From positions 171,001 through 235,000 of the forward strand of contig CABXZD010000002.1 of assembly GCA_902516465.1 (NCBI GenBank): a DNA stretch of 64,000 nucleotides, read 5' to 3'. The position numbers and the translations under genes were made by a program. The number at the start of each line of letters is the position of its first letter. Positions within the stretch are counted from its first letter, which is position 1. Origin of the DNA: an uncultured Pelagibacteraceae bacterium. GTDB taxonomy: Bacteria > Pseudomonadota > Alphaproteobacteria > Pelagibacterales > Pelagibacteraceae. Of this stretch, positions 10,299 to 19,788 are shown in pieces. The notes beneath the pieces are model-generated. The model was given only the letters and a program-made list of their open reading frames with translations, was not told the origin of the DNA and did no database searches.

Positions 10299-11978
10299 CT
10301 AAGTTACAGTTTTAACAGTAGTTCTTTTCATTATGAAAACTTGCTGCGCCATAGTTAAAATATTATTCACTGTCCAATAAATTACTAGTCCACTTGGAAA
10401 AGGCGCGAGTATTATTGTTAAAAAAAGAGGAAAGAACATAAATATTTTTGCTTGCATAGCATCTGTAGGTGCTGGATTTAGTTTTTGCTGTATCCACATA
10501 GAAACTCCCATTGCTACCGGCCAAGCGCCAATGATTAAAAAAGATGGTACATCATAAGGTAATAGTCCGAATAAATTAAAAAGACTTGTAGGGTCACGTT
10601 CACTTAGATCTTGTATCCACCCATAAAATGGCATTTGTCTCATCTCAATAGTTACAAATAAAACTTTATATAATGCGAAAAAAACAGGAATTTGAACTAG
10701 TATTGGAAAGCATCCAGACATAGGATTAACTTTTTCTTTTTTGTAAAGAGCCATCATTGCTTGTTGTAATTTCATCTTATCGTCTTTGTGAAGTTCTTTA
10801 AGTCTAACCATTTCAGGTTGAAGTGCTTTCATTTTTGCCATACTTCTGAATGAAAAATTAGCAAGCGGAAAAAAGGCTAATCGAATACAAATTGTGATTG
10901 CTATAATAGCCAAACCATAATTTCCCAGTAATTTAAAAAAATAATCGATCCCAAAGAAAAGAGGTTTTGTAATAAAGTACAAAAATCCCCAATCTATTAC
11001 TAAATCAAATTTATCTATATTTAATGATTTTGAGTAACCGTCAATAATATCTACTCTTTTTGCTGCCACAATTATTTGTATTTTTTCATCAACTCTATTT
11101 TTACCTTTTAATTCTAAAGGCTCTGTAGCTATAAAGTTTACTCTAAATTTTTTTTTGTAATCGAACGTTGTTTTAAATTCTTTATTTCTTGGCGGTATAA
11201 GTGAAGTTATCCAATATTTATCACCAATTCCTAACCAGCCTTTTTGTGAAGTTCTTGAAAACTTCTTTTCTTGAATATCGTCATAGTCTTCCTCTATCAA
11301 CTCGTCATCTAAATTTGCTATCAAACCTTCATGTAAAATATAAAAATTTGATATTTCAGGAATTTTATTTCTTATGATTTGACCGTAAGAATAAAAATCA
11401 TACTGACTGTCTGTAGAATTAATTACGCTCTGTTTAATAGTAAATAAGTATTTGTTATCCAGTGAAATTTCTTTTTCAAAAACAATCCCCTGTTCGTTGG
11501 CCCAGGATAATCTTATTGGAGATTTATCTGTTAACTTATTGTTGCCAACTATTGACCAAACAGTATCTGAATTTGGAATATCAATATTTTTATCAGATGT
11601 TACAAAACCACTTTCAATAAAATATCCATTTTCAATATTTCTTGGTCCTAAAAGAGTAACTTTTTCATTATTTTGTAAAGAAGTATTATAATCTTTAAAA
11701 GTCAAATCATCTATAGCTGCACCCTTCAAGGATATTGATCCAATGATACTTTGATTTTCAAACTGAATTCTTTCCGTTTGTTCCAAAGCATCTTCTCTTG
11801 AGATTTTTGTTATTGTTTCATTTTGATCTAAAGTTGGTGTATCAGTATTTTGTTCTATTTTATCTTTTTCAATTATATTTTTATTTGTTGTTGTTTTTTC
11901 TGGAATAAAAAATAGCGAATACAGAACTATTACTGCTGAAGATAAAGCAATCGCTGCTATTACATTTTTAGAGTCCAT
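10299..11978 (-). CDS. yidC: Membrane protein insertase YidC
   Basis: Oxa1/YidC TM region (FFPLANFSFRSMAKMKALQPEM), periplasmic domain; follows yidD-rnpA-rpmH. Confidence 0.96.
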   Translation of the reverse strand: MDSKNVIAAIALSSAVIVLYSLFFIPEKTTTNKNIIEKDKIEQNTDTPTLDQNETITKISREDALEQTERIQFENQSIIGSISLKGAAIDDLTFKDYNTSLQNNEKVTLLGPRNIENGYFIESGFVTSDKNIDIPNSDTVWSIVGNNKLTDKSPIRLSWANEQGIVFEKEISLDNKYLFTIKQSVINSTDSQYDFYSYGQIIRNKIPEISNFYILHEGLIANLDDELIEEDYDDIQEKKFSRTSQKGWLGIGDKYWITSLIPPRNKEFKTTFDYKKKFRVNFIATEPLELKGKNRVDEKIQIIVAAKRVDIIDGYSKSLNIDKFDLVIDWGFLYFITKPLFFGIDYFFKLLGNYGLAIIAITICIRLAFFPLANFSFRSMAKMKALQPEMVRLKELHKDDKMKLQQAMMALYKKEKVNPMSGCFPILVQIPVFFALYKVLFVTIEMRQMPFYGWIQDLSERDPTSLFNLFGLLPYDVPSFLIIGAWPVAMGVSMWIQQKLNPAPTDAMQAKIFMFFPLFLTIILAPFPSGLVIYWTVNNILTMAQQVFIMKRTTVKTVT

Positions 11979-12229
11979 TATTTCTTAACATTCCAATCTT
12001 TATTAACTGGGTCAAAACCTTCTCCACCCCCTAAAAATTTTATTGGATGACAAGAAAAAATTCTTTTTAAACTAAGGTAAGAGCCTTTTAAAAAACCAAA
12101 AGTCTTTAACGATTCAATACTGTACTCAGAGCAGGTAGGTAAGTACCTCCAAGAATTTCCTAGTAACGGGCTTATTAAAAATTTATAAGCTTTAATTAGT
12201 TTAATCAAAATATTAGTAAAAATTTTCAT
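11978..12229 (-). CDS. yidD: Membrane protein insertion efficiency factor YidD
   Basis: YKFLISPLLGNSWRYLPTCSEYSIESLKTFG motif; genomic position. Confidence 0.95.
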   Translation of the reverse strand: MKIFTNILIKLIKAYKFLISPLLGNSWRYLPTCSEYSIESLKTFGFLKGSYLSLKRIFSCHPIKFLGGGEGFDPVNKDWNVKK

Positions 12230-12570
12230 TATTTAATTTTTTTAAAACTTTGAAATAGGGTTTCTTTTATATTTGTATATTCATTATTTAGCATAGTTGG
12301 CTTAGCAATAACAAGATATGAATAGTTTAATTTTATTGAGATTTTCTTAACCACATCATCAATAATATTTCTTAATCGTCTTTTAATTTTGTTTCTTTTG
12401 ACAGCATTGCCAATTTTTTTCTTAGTTACAAAACTTATATTCAATTTTTTACTATTTTTATTATCTAAAACTCCAAAAAAGATTATGACATATTTATTTG
12501 ATAATCTCTTTTTTTTTAGCAGATTTTTAAAATCTTCGTTTTTGGAAAGAGCAAGGATTTTGCTTTTCAT
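12229..12570 (-). CDS. rnpA: Ribonuclease P protein component
   Basis: KKKIGNAVKRNKIKRRLRNI motif; between rpmH and yidD. Confidence 0.95.
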   Translation of the reverse strand: MKSKILALSKNEDFKNLLKKKRLSNKYVIIFFGVLDNKNSKKLNISFVTKKKIGNAVKRNKIKRRLRNIIDDVVKKISIKLNYSYLVIAKPTMLNNEYTNIKETLFQSFKKIK

Positions 12571-12581
12571 CTATATAATAT

Positions 12582-12722
12582 TTAAACGGATACGGTTAAT
12601 GACTTACGTCCTCTAGCACGTCTTCTAGCTAAAAGTTTTTTACCACCTTTAGTTTTCATTTTTGATCTAAAACCGTGTTTTCTAGCTCTTTTGATTTTAG
12701 ACGGTTGATATGTTCTCTTCAT
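12582..12722 (-). CDS. rpmH: 50S ribosomal protein L34 (not in ORF track)
   Basis: Reverse strand ATG at 12722: [46 protein letters not shown]. Confidence 0.97.
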   Translation of the reverse strand: MKRTYQPSKIKRARKHGFRSKMKTKGGKKLLARRRARGRKSLTVSV

Positions 12723-12814
12723 AAAAGTAATTAAATATTTATTAATTTTGGCTCTTTATAGTAATTAAATATATAAATAGCAAATAGAAGATTTTATAAT
12801 TATCATTACAATTA

Positions 12815-13534
12815 ATGGAAAAAGCTAAAAAATTTAAATTATTTATAGGATTATTTTATCTTGTCTTAGTTGGATTATTTTTGTATTTTTTTTTTTCAAA
12901 ATTTAGCTTCCAAGAAATAACAAGCTATGATTTTATAAAAAATAATAGAAATTATTTTTTTGAACTGAAAAAAACCAATTTTTTTTTACTTACATTTTTA
13001 TTTTTTATTTTTGTTATAGTTTGGGTCTTAGCAGCAGGATTTGTCTCTCCTCTAGCTTTATTTTCTGGATTTATTTTTGGCAAATGGCTTGGGTCTTTCT
13101 ATTTAATATTTGGTATCTCGATTGGAGCTACAGTTCTTTACCTGTTTGCTAATTATTTTTTAAAGGATTTGATTAGAGATCGTTTTTTGAGAAAATTTCA
13201 GGGACTTGAAATAAAATTTAAAAAATCAGAATTCATTTATTTACTTGTTTATAGATTTATTGGTGGAATTCCTTTTGCAGTTTCTAATGTGCTACCTTGT
13301 ATTTTTAATGTTAAAGCACATAATTTTTTTTGGGCAACATTAATAGGAGTTTCTCCCCAAATCTTTTTAATGTGTGCATTGGGTAGTGGATTAGAAAAAG
13401 TTATAGATCAAAATGTGGAAGCACCAAGTTTATTTGAGCTAATCTTTTTACCCGATATTTATATTCCGTTAGTAATCTTTGCTTGTTTAGTAATTATGAC
13501 AATTTTTTTAAGAAAATTGTTTTATAAAAAGTAG
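12815..13534 (+). CDS. TVP38/TMEM64 (VTT-domain, DedA-like) membrane protein
   Basis: SPLALFSGFIFGKWLGSFYLIFGISIGATVLYLFANYFL and RFIGGIPFAVSNVLPCIFNV. Confidence 0.85.
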   Translation: MEKAKKFKLFIGLFYLVLVGLFLYFFFSKFSFQEITSYDFIKNNRNYFFELKKTNFFLLTFLFFIFVIVWVLAAGFVSPLALFSGFIFGKWLGSFYLIFGISIGATVLYLFANYFLKDLIRDRFLRKFQGLEIKFKKSEFIYLLVYRFIGGIPFAVSNVLPCIFNVKAHNFFWATLIGVSPQIFLMCALGSGLEKVIDQNVEAPSLFELIFLPDIYIPLVIFACLVIMTIFLRKLFYKK

Positions 13535-13541
13535 ATAAAAA

Positions 13542-13615
13542 TGGTGCTCCCACCCTGTACTGACCAGGGAACTAGTCCTTACCAAGGACTTGTTATGCCA
13601 TTTAACTACAGGAGC
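13542..13615 (-). tRNA. tRNA-Thr(GGT), CCA encoded, atypical T-loop
   Basis: Cloverleaf GCTCCTG-TA-GTTA..TAAC-A-AGTCC TTGGTAA GGACT-AGTT-CCCTG GTCAGTA CAGGG-TGGGAGC-A-CCA. Confidence 0.85.
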
Positions 13616-13714
13616 AATTATTACTAATTGTATTTTATTGAGAATAAAGCATTTTTTTCAAATTATTGCCTTAATTTTTTTAAAATTATGATTTATACCT
13701 ATCTAAAAGAATTT

Positions 13715-13915
13715 ATGGGCATTCATTACGATTATAAATCTACCAAAAGCGCAAAGCTAATGGAAAAACAAGCTAAAAGAGAAAAAAAGCTTGCTGAAAA
13801 AAAAGCAAAACGATTAGCAAAAGAAGGTTCTAACAAAGATGATAATAAAGAGAAAGTTTTAGACGCTTCAAAACCAATCACATTAGATTTTCTTACAAAT
13901 CCAAATAAAGAATGA
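13715..13915 (+). CDS. Small charged hypothetical protein (ORF track start 13628 lies further upstream)
   Basis: Likely start MGIHYDYKSTKSAKLMEKQAKREKKLAEKKAKRLAKEG...; Lys/Glu-rich. Confidence 0.6.
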   Translation: MGIHYDYKSTKSAKLMEKQAKREKKLAEKKAKRLAKEGSNKDDNKEKVLDASKPITLDFLTNPNKE

Positions 13916-14022
13916 TTTTAAAAAGTAAAAATGAGCGTTTAAGTTTAGCGCTCAGAAAAAATTTAAAAAAAAGAAAAATTTTCCAAAAAAAAAAACAAAA
14001 GAAAAATGATACTAAACGATAA
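13912..14022 (+). CDS. Possible 36-aa basic micro-protein
   Basis: MILKSKNERLSLALRKNLKKRKIFQKKKQKKNDTKR*; ATGA overlap with upstream CDS, 17-nt overlap with dcd. Confidence 0.5.
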   Translation: MILKSKNERLSLALRKNLKKRKIFQKKKQKKNDTKR

Positions 14023-14557
14023 GCAAATAAAAGAATTAGCCGAAGGGCAAGAAATGATTAGTCCATTTGTTGGTGAAAGCATTTCTAAGGGTATTAGTCA
14101 TGGGTTAAATTCATTTGGATATGACCTTCGTTGTGGATCTGAATTTAAAATATTTACCAATATAAAAGGTGCTACTGCTGATCCAAAAAATTTTAGTGAG
14201 GATAATTTTATTACAGTGAAAAATGAAGAATCAATCCTAATTCCTCCAAATTCTTTTGCGTTAGCCTCTAGTCTTGAGTATTTTAAAATGCCAAGGAATG
14301 TTACAGGCCTTGTTACAGCGAAATCAACATACGCAAGGTGTGGATTAGGTGTTCCACCTACAGTTCTTGAGGGGGGTTGGAATGGTGTGTTAGTTCTCGA
14401 GTTTTCTAACCACACAAGTAATTCAATAAGGTTGTATGCTAATAGTGGGGCAGCACAAATTCTTTTTTTCCAAGGAGAACAGCCAGAGGTTTCCTATGCC
14501 GATAGAAATGGAAAATATCAAAATCAAACTGGTATTACTTTAGCAAAATCAAAATAA
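14006..14557 (+). CDS. dcd: dCTP deaminase
   Basis: SYDLR-like GYDLRCG, KSTYARCGL, PPTVLEGGWNGVLVLEFSN. Confidence 0.96.
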   Translation: MILNDKQIKELAEGQEMISPFVGESISKGISHGLNSFGYDLRCGSEFKIFTNIKGATADPKNFSEDNFITVKNEESILIPPNSFALASSLEYFKMPRNVTGLVTAKSTYARCGLGVPPTVLEGGWNGVLVLEFSNHTSNSIRLYANSGAAQILFFQGEQPEVSYADRNGKYQNQTGITLAKSK

Positions 14558-14562
14558 GTTAA

Positions 14563-15825
14563 ATGGATAAATTTTTGATTCATGGTCCTTGTAAAATTAA
14601 GGGTAAAGTTTCGATCTCAGGTTCAAAAAATGCATCGTTACCAATTCTTGCAGCAACTTTGTTGTTTGACAAACCAGTAATTATTAAAAACTTACCAAGA
14701 GTGAGAGATATAAATACTATGCTTAATTTATTAAGATCTCTTGGATCAAAAATAATTTTATCTAAAGACAGAAAAACTGCGAAAATCATTAATAAAAAAA
14801 ATATGAATACTTTTGCAAGTTATTCACTTGTAAAAACAATGAGAGGTTCAATCCTAGTTTTAGGACCATTAATTTCAAAATTTCATAAAGCTAAAATATC
14901 TTTACCCGGGGGGTGTCTTATAGGTGCAAGACCTGTGAATTACCATTTAGCAGCATTAAAAAAATTGGGCATGAAATATGTAATTAAGGATGGATATATT
15001 TTAGCAAAATCTAATGGAAGGCTTAAGGGGGAAACAATAAAGTTCCCAAAAATTAGTGTTGGCGCAACTGAAAATTCAATAATTGCCGCATGTTTAGCTA
15101 AAGGTAAAAGTACAAAGCTAATGAATTGTGCTTGTGAACCTGAAATTAAAGATTTAACAAAATTTTTAAATAAAGCTGGTGCAAATATAAAATGGTCAGG
15201 AAGGACTTGTACAATTGTAGGAGTTAATTCTCTAGCTCAAACTAATCACATAGTAATGGCCGATAGAATAGAAGCAGGTACTTTTTGTGTAGCAGCAACA
15301 CTTGCTAAAGGTAATCTAGAAATAAAAAATTTAGCCCCTAAAATTATAAATACTGAGTTAGAATTATTAAAAAAAGTAGGAGCAAAAATTAAGACAACTA
15401 ATAACAAAATCTTTATAAAGGGACCTGATAAAATTAAATCTATAAAAAATATAAAAACTAAAGAGTTTCCAGGTATACCTACAGATCTTCAAGCTCAATT
15501 AATGGTATTAATGTGTAAGAGTATTGGACAAAGTTCTATTACTGAAAGTATTTTTGAGAATAGATTTATGCATGTTGCAGAGCTGCAAAGATTAGGCGCA
15601 AAAATAGATATAAAGAATAATAAAGCTTTTATTGAGGGAAACACTAAGTTTATTGGCGCTGAACTAATGTCAAGTGACCTAAGAGCTAGTGTTGCTTTGG
15701 TATTAGCCGCAATTGTTGCGAATGGAAAAAGTATTGTCGGACGGGTCTATCATTTAGAAAGAGGATATGAAAATATTGAAAATAAATTACAAAAAATTGG
15801 TGTTAGAATTAAAAGATTAAAATAA
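14563..15825 (+). CDS. murA: UDP-N-acetylglucosamine 1-carboxyvinyltransferase
   Basis: ISGSKNASLPILAATLL, LPGGCLIGARPVNYHL (PEP-site Cys), FPTDLQAQ-like region. Confidence 0.97.
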   Translation: MDKFLIHGPCKIKGKVSISGSKNASLPILAATLLFDKPVIIKNLPRVRDINTMLNLLRSLGSKIILSKDRKTAKIINKKNMNTFASYSLVKTMRGSILVLGPLISKFHKAKISLPGGCLIGARPVNYHLAALKKLGMKYVIKDGYILAKSNGRLKGETIKFPKISVGATENSIIAACLAKGKSTKLMNCACEPEIKDLTKFLNKAGANIKWSGRTCTIVGVNSLAQTNHIVMADRIEAGTFCVAATLAKGNLEIKNLAPKIINTELELLKKVGAKIKTTNNKIFIKGPDKIKSIKNIKTKEFPGIPTDLQAQLMVLMCKSIGQSSITESIFENRFMHVAELQRLGAKIDIKNNKAFIEGNTKFIGAELMSSDLRASVALVLAAIVANGKSIVGRVYHLERGYENIENKLQKIGVRIKRLK

Positions 15826-16218
15826 ATGAACAAATATCAGGCAAATATAATTGCAAGTGACCAAGAGGGATTACAAATGATTTCTACTTGTAGCTCAGGT
15901 GCAAAAGTCAAAGTTAAGGATATTAAGTACCTTGCATCCAATAAGGTTTTTTTATTGTCAATTGAAAGAATTAAAATTGAAACTAACCAAGATGGTAAGA
16001 AAATCAATAGTATTTGTCGCTTTGACTTTGTTGATAAAGTTAGATCAAAAAACATTAATCAATCAAACAAAGATTTAGTTTTAGAATTAATTGGAATTGA
16101 TTATTTGAAAAATAATGATGATTATGAAATAAATCTTATTTTTAATAATAATGCTTACATAGCTTTAACAACTGAGACTATTGATGTACGACTTGAGGAT
16201 CAAAATGAAATTAAGTAA
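15826..16218 (+). CDS. DUF2948 family protein
   Basis: Position between murA and hisD, as in many alphaproteobacteria; sequence ASDQEGLQMISTCSSGAKVKVKDI.. Confidence 0.7.
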   Translation: MNKYQANIIASDQEGLQMISTCSSGAKVKVKDIKYLASNKVFLLSIERIKIETNQDGKKINSICRFDFVDKVRSKNINQSNKDLVLELIGIDYLKNNDDYEINLIFNNNAYIALTTETIDVRLEDQNEIK

Positions 16219-16220
16219 TT

Positions 16221-17504
16221 ATGAGATTATTAAATAGCAAAAGTAAGAATTTTGATAAAAATTTGGATTATCTTCTTTTTAAAAGAAGAAAAAATATAAA
16301 ATCTGATAAAGTTTCAGTAGTTAATATTATTACTGACGTAAAAAAAAACGGTGATAAAGCACTAATCAAATATGAAAAAAGATTTAATCGAAATACCAAC
16401 ATTATTCCTAGTTCAACAAAAATTACCAAATTAATAAGATCTTTAAATCCTAAGGTTAAGAAAGCAATCGACACAGCATATAATCGAATTTACAAATTCC
16501 ATTCTTTGCAAAAATTTAAAGATATTTCTTATACAGATAAATTTAAAAATAAACTTGAGTATAAATATTTACCCTTAGAGTCTGTAGCAATTTATGTTCC
16601 AGGTTCGTTGGTATCTTATCCATCAACCGTACTTATGAATGCTATACCAGCAATTGTTGCAGGAGTTCCAAGAGTTGTAATGATAAACCCAGGTTTTAAA
16701 GGAAATCAAAATCCTGCTGTCTTATATGCTGCACGAAAATGCAAAATTAAAGAAATTTATTCTATTGGTGGTCCATCTGCTATTGCAGCAGTTTCTTATG
16801 GAACTAAAAAGATTAAAAGAGTTGATAAAATAGTGGGACCAGGGAATTCATACGTAACGGCCGCAAAGAAAGAGGTTTTCGGAGATGTTGGGATCGAAGG
16901 TATGACTGCTGGACCTTCTGAAATAACTATTGTTTGTGACAAATTTTCAAATCCTGAGTGGGTTGCTAGTGATTTAATTGGTCAAGCAGAACATGATCCT
17001 AAAGCACAATGTATTTTGATTTCAAAAGATAAAAACTTAATAAATAAAATTCAGATAGAAATTTCAAAACAATTAAAGAGTATTCCAAGAGAGTCAGTAG
17101 CAAGAAAAAGTTTAAAGACTAATGGAATTTTAATGTACGTGGCTAAAGACAATCAAATAATTAATATTGTAAATAAAATTGCTCCTGAACACCTAGAGTT
17201 AAATGTAAAGAACTATAAATTTTTTGTACCAAGAATTAAAAATTCTGGATCAATATGTCTAGGGAAATACGCCGTTATGGCAATGACCGATTATAATGTT
17301 GGATCAAATCATATATTACCAACTAGTGGTTCTGCGAAATATTCAAGTGGAATAAGTGTTAATGAATTTTATAAAAGAATTTCTTACATAAACTTATCAA
17401 AAAAGGGTATTGAAAGTCTTGGGCCATCAGTTATAACTCTTGCAAATTATGAGGGTTTGGCTGGACATGCCCAATCTGTGAATAAAAGAATTAGGAGAAA
17501 ATAA
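16221..17504 (+). CDS. hisD: Histidinol dehydrogenase
   Basis: [66 protein letters not shown]. Confidence 0.97.
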   Translation: MRLLNSKSKNFDKNLDYLLFKRRKNIKSDKVSVVNIITDVKKNGDKALIKYEKRFNRNTNIIPSSTKITKLIRSLNPKVKKAIDTAYNRIYKFHSLQKFKDISYTDKFKNKLEYKYLPLESVAIYVPGSLVSYPSTVLMNAIPAIVAGVPRVVMINPGFKGNQNPAVLYAARKCKIKEIYSIGGPSAIAAVSYGTKKIKRVDKIVGPGNSYVTAAKKEVFGDVGIEGMTAGPSEITIVCDKFSNPEWVASDLIGQAEHDPKAQCILISKDKNLINKIQIEISKQLKSIPRESVARKSLKTNGILMYVAKDNQIINIVNKIAPEHLELNVKNYKFFVPRIKNSGSICLGKYAVMAMTDYNVGSNHILPTSGSAKYSSGISVNEFYKRISYINLSKKGIESLGPSVITLANYEGLAGHAQSVNKRIRRK

Positions 17505-17506
17505 AT

Positions 17507-17722
17507 TTGTCAAAACAAGACTTACTTGAATTCAAAGGCAAGGTAACCGATTTGCTTCCAAACGCCATGTTCAGAGTTCAATTAGAAAACGGTCATATGG
17601 TTACAGCTCACACCGCTGGCAAGTTGAGAAAGAATAGAATTAGAGTATTACAAGGTGATAATGTTACTGTTGAAATGACACCTTATGACCTTACTAAGGG
17701 CAGAATAATCTTTAGGGGTTGA
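17507..17722 (+). CDS. infA: Translation initiation factor IF-1 (TTG start)
   Basis: [57 protein letters not shown]. Confidence 0.97.
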   Translation: MSKQDLLEFKGKVTDLLPNAMFRVQLENGHMVTAHTAGKLRKNRIRVLQGDNVTVEMTPYDLTKGRIIFRG

Positions 17723-17728
17723 TCTTTT

Positions 17729-17803
17729 GCCTCGGTAGCTCAGGAGTAGAGCAGAGCCCTGAAAAGGCTTGTGTCGGAGGTGCGAATCCTTCCCGAGGCA
17801 CCA
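17729..17803 (+). tRNA. tRNA-Phe(GAA)
   Basis: GCCTCGG acceptor pairs CCGAGGC; anticodon loop CTGAAAA; CCA encoded; T-loop TGCGAAT. Confidence 0.95.
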
Positions 17804-17878
17804 TCAAAATATCTTGAAAATTTTTATAATAAAAATTAACATCGTAAGATAATAATAACAAAAGGACTAAGAAATAAG

Positions 17879-18091
17879 ATGAGTACATTAAAAGGAACAG
17901 TTAAATGGTTCAATGGCAAGAAAGGCTTTGGATTCATTGAAAGAGAAGATAAAGAAAAAGACGCTTTTGTCCATGCGAGCGCAGTGAAAGCAGCTGGTAT
18001 GAGATACCTTAATGAAGGTGATAAAATAGAATTTACTCTTGAAGATGGTCCAAAAGGCCCATCCGCGGTAAATTTAAAAAAATTAGACTAA
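17879..18091 (+). CDS. Cold-shock domain protein
   Basis: GTVKWFNGKKGFGFIEREDKEKDAFVHASAV. Confidence 0.96.
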   Translation: MSTLKGTVKWFNGKKGFGFIEREDKEKDAFVHASAVKAAGMRYLNEGDKIEFTLEDGPKGPSAVNLKKLD

Positions 18092-18104
18092 TACTAAAAT
18101 TTTT

Positions 18105-18145
18105 AAAGGACGTTTTTCTCAGAAATAGATTAACGTCCTTTTCTT
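18105..18145 (+). terminator. Rho-independent terminator after cold-shock gene
   Basis: 10-bp stem AAAGGACGTT / AACGTCCTTT followed by TTCTTTT. Confidence 0.75.
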
Positions 18146-18314
18146 TTAAGGGTTGAATAATTTAAATATTTGTCATAAAAGACCCGCATGATTATAAATA
18201 ATACATTGATGATAACTTCAAACAGTTCTCACAAAAACTGTTTCCATAGCCTATAGGCTATTTATTTATAATATAATTTTAAATCCACACAAAAATAATA
18301 TAAAAACAAGGAAT

Positions 18315-18389
18315 GCCTGGGTGGTGTAACGGTTAGCACGAAAGTTTGTGGAACTTTAAGTTTGAGTTCGATTCTCAGCCCGGGTACCA
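18315..18389 (+). tRNA. tRNA-His(GTG), no encoded G-1, A73
   Basis: Anticodon loop TTGTGGA; acceptor GCCTGGG/CCCGGGT with G1:U72; base -1 is T; discriminator A. Confidence 0.93.
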
Positions 18390-18393
18390 AAAA

Positions 18394-19788
18394 ATGAATA
18401 AAGAAAATAAACTAGTTCCTGGATTACCTCCAGGATTTGAAGATCGTTGGGATAAAAAAATTCTTCTCAAAAAAAAGCTTTTAGAAGCTATTGAGAATAA
18501 TTTTATAAAATTCGGAGCTGAAGCTCTTGAAACGCCCTCGTTCGAAATCGCAGAAAATATAGGATCTTTTTTGGCAGAAGATGAAGCTAATCCTATGTCT
18601 GATGTATTCTCATTTAAGGATGGAGACAAGAATATAACTCTTCGTTACGATCTCTCAAGTCCCCTTGCAAGATTTTATGCCCAAAACAACCAAGAACTTC
18701 CATCAATCTTCAAGCGATATCAAATTCAAAATGTATTCAGAAATGAAAAAGCCGGAAATGGTCGATACAGAGAATTTATGCAAGCAGATTTTGATATTGT
18801 TGGAAATGTTAATCCTGCACAAGCAAATGCAGAGCTTTGTAATTTAATATCAAGCACACTAGCAGATTGTGGATTAAAAAAAGATCAATTTACAATTAAT
18901 GTGAGTAACAGAAAAATAGTTCAGGGTTTAATTGATGATTTAAAAATTTCTGAGGAAAAACAAACAAAAGTTATTAGAGCAATTGATAAACTCGATAAGC
19001 CTGGTTTTGGATTAAAGGGAGTTGAAGACTTACTTAAAAAAGAGAGAAAAGATCAAAGTGGAGCTATCACTAAAGGAGCTGATTTAAGCAATGAACAGGC
19101 AGCACAAATATTAAATTTTCTAAAAATAAAAGATTTAAAAAAATTAAAAGAAACTTTAAAAAATCCATTATCTCAAGAAGGAATTCAAGAATTAGAGAAT
19201 GTATTTCAATTACTTGGATATGGTGCAAATTTAAATCAAGTTAAAACAAACTTTACGATTGTGAGAGGGCTCTCGTACTATGATTCATTTATAGTCGAAA
19301 CAAATTTAAATTTCAAAGTGACTAATAACAAAGGTAAGGAAATTGAGCTAGGTAGTATCTGCTCAGGAGGATCGTACGCTAAACTTATTTCAAGGTTTAG
19401 AGGTGTTGATGTTCCTGGGACTGGAATTAGTTTTGGTGTTGACAGGTTGTTATTCGCATTAATTCAGTTAAACCAAATTCAAGTACAAGATCAAAAACCA
19501 GTTTTAGTTTGTGTCATGGATGAAAAATACTTAAAGAATTATTATGAAATTGTTGATCAATTAAGAGATAATAATATTAATGCCGAAGTTTTTTTAAACA
19601 CTAAAAAAAATCTTGGTAAACAACTCGATTTAGCAAACAAGCGTGAATTAACAGTAGCAATTATTTGTGGGGAAAATGAGTTTAATGATAATACTGTGAC
19701 CATTAAAAACCTTAGAGGTGTTAAGGGTGAAAATAACCAAACAATCCCAAAATCAAATTTAATAAATGAAATCAAAAAACTTATCTGA
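18394..19788 (+). CDS. hisS: Histidyl-tRNA synthetase (ORF track start 18346 lies inside tRNA-His)
   Basis: RYDLSSPLARFYA, FRNEKAGNGRYREFMQADFDIVG, RGLSYYDSF. Confidence 0.94.
   Translation: MNKENKLVPGLPPGFEDRWDKKILLKKKLLEAIENNFIKFGAEALETPSFEIAENIGSFLAEDEANPMSDVFSFKDGDKNITLRYDLSSPLARFYAQNNQELPSIFKRYQIQNVFRNEKAGNGRYREFMQADFDIVGNVNPAQANAELCNLISSTLADCGLKKDQFTINVSNRKIVQGLIDDLKISEEKQTKVIRAIDKLDKPGFGLKGVEDLLKKERKDQSGAITKGADLSNEQAAQILNFLKIKDLKKLKETLKNPLSQEGIQELENVFQLLGYGANLNQVKTNFTIVRGLSYYDSFIVETNLNFKVTNNKGKEIELGSICSGGSYAKLISRFRGVDVPGTGISFGVDRLLFALIQLNQIQVQDQKPVLVCVMDEKYLKNYYEIVDQLRDNNINAEVFLNTKKNLGKQLDLANKRELTVAIICGENEFNDNTVTIKNLRGVKGENNQTIPKSNLINEIKKLI

Noticed and set aside
14098-14415. Minus-strand 105-aa ORF opposite dcd
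   Set aside because: Fully antisense to a conserved gene, no recognisable family
18346-18393. Upstream extension of HisRS (MWNFKFEFDSQPGYQK)
   Set aside because: This stretch is tRNA-His sequence; true start is probably ATG at 18394
18665-18847. 60-aa plus ORF inside hisS
   Set aside because: Alternative frame within conserved synthetase sequence
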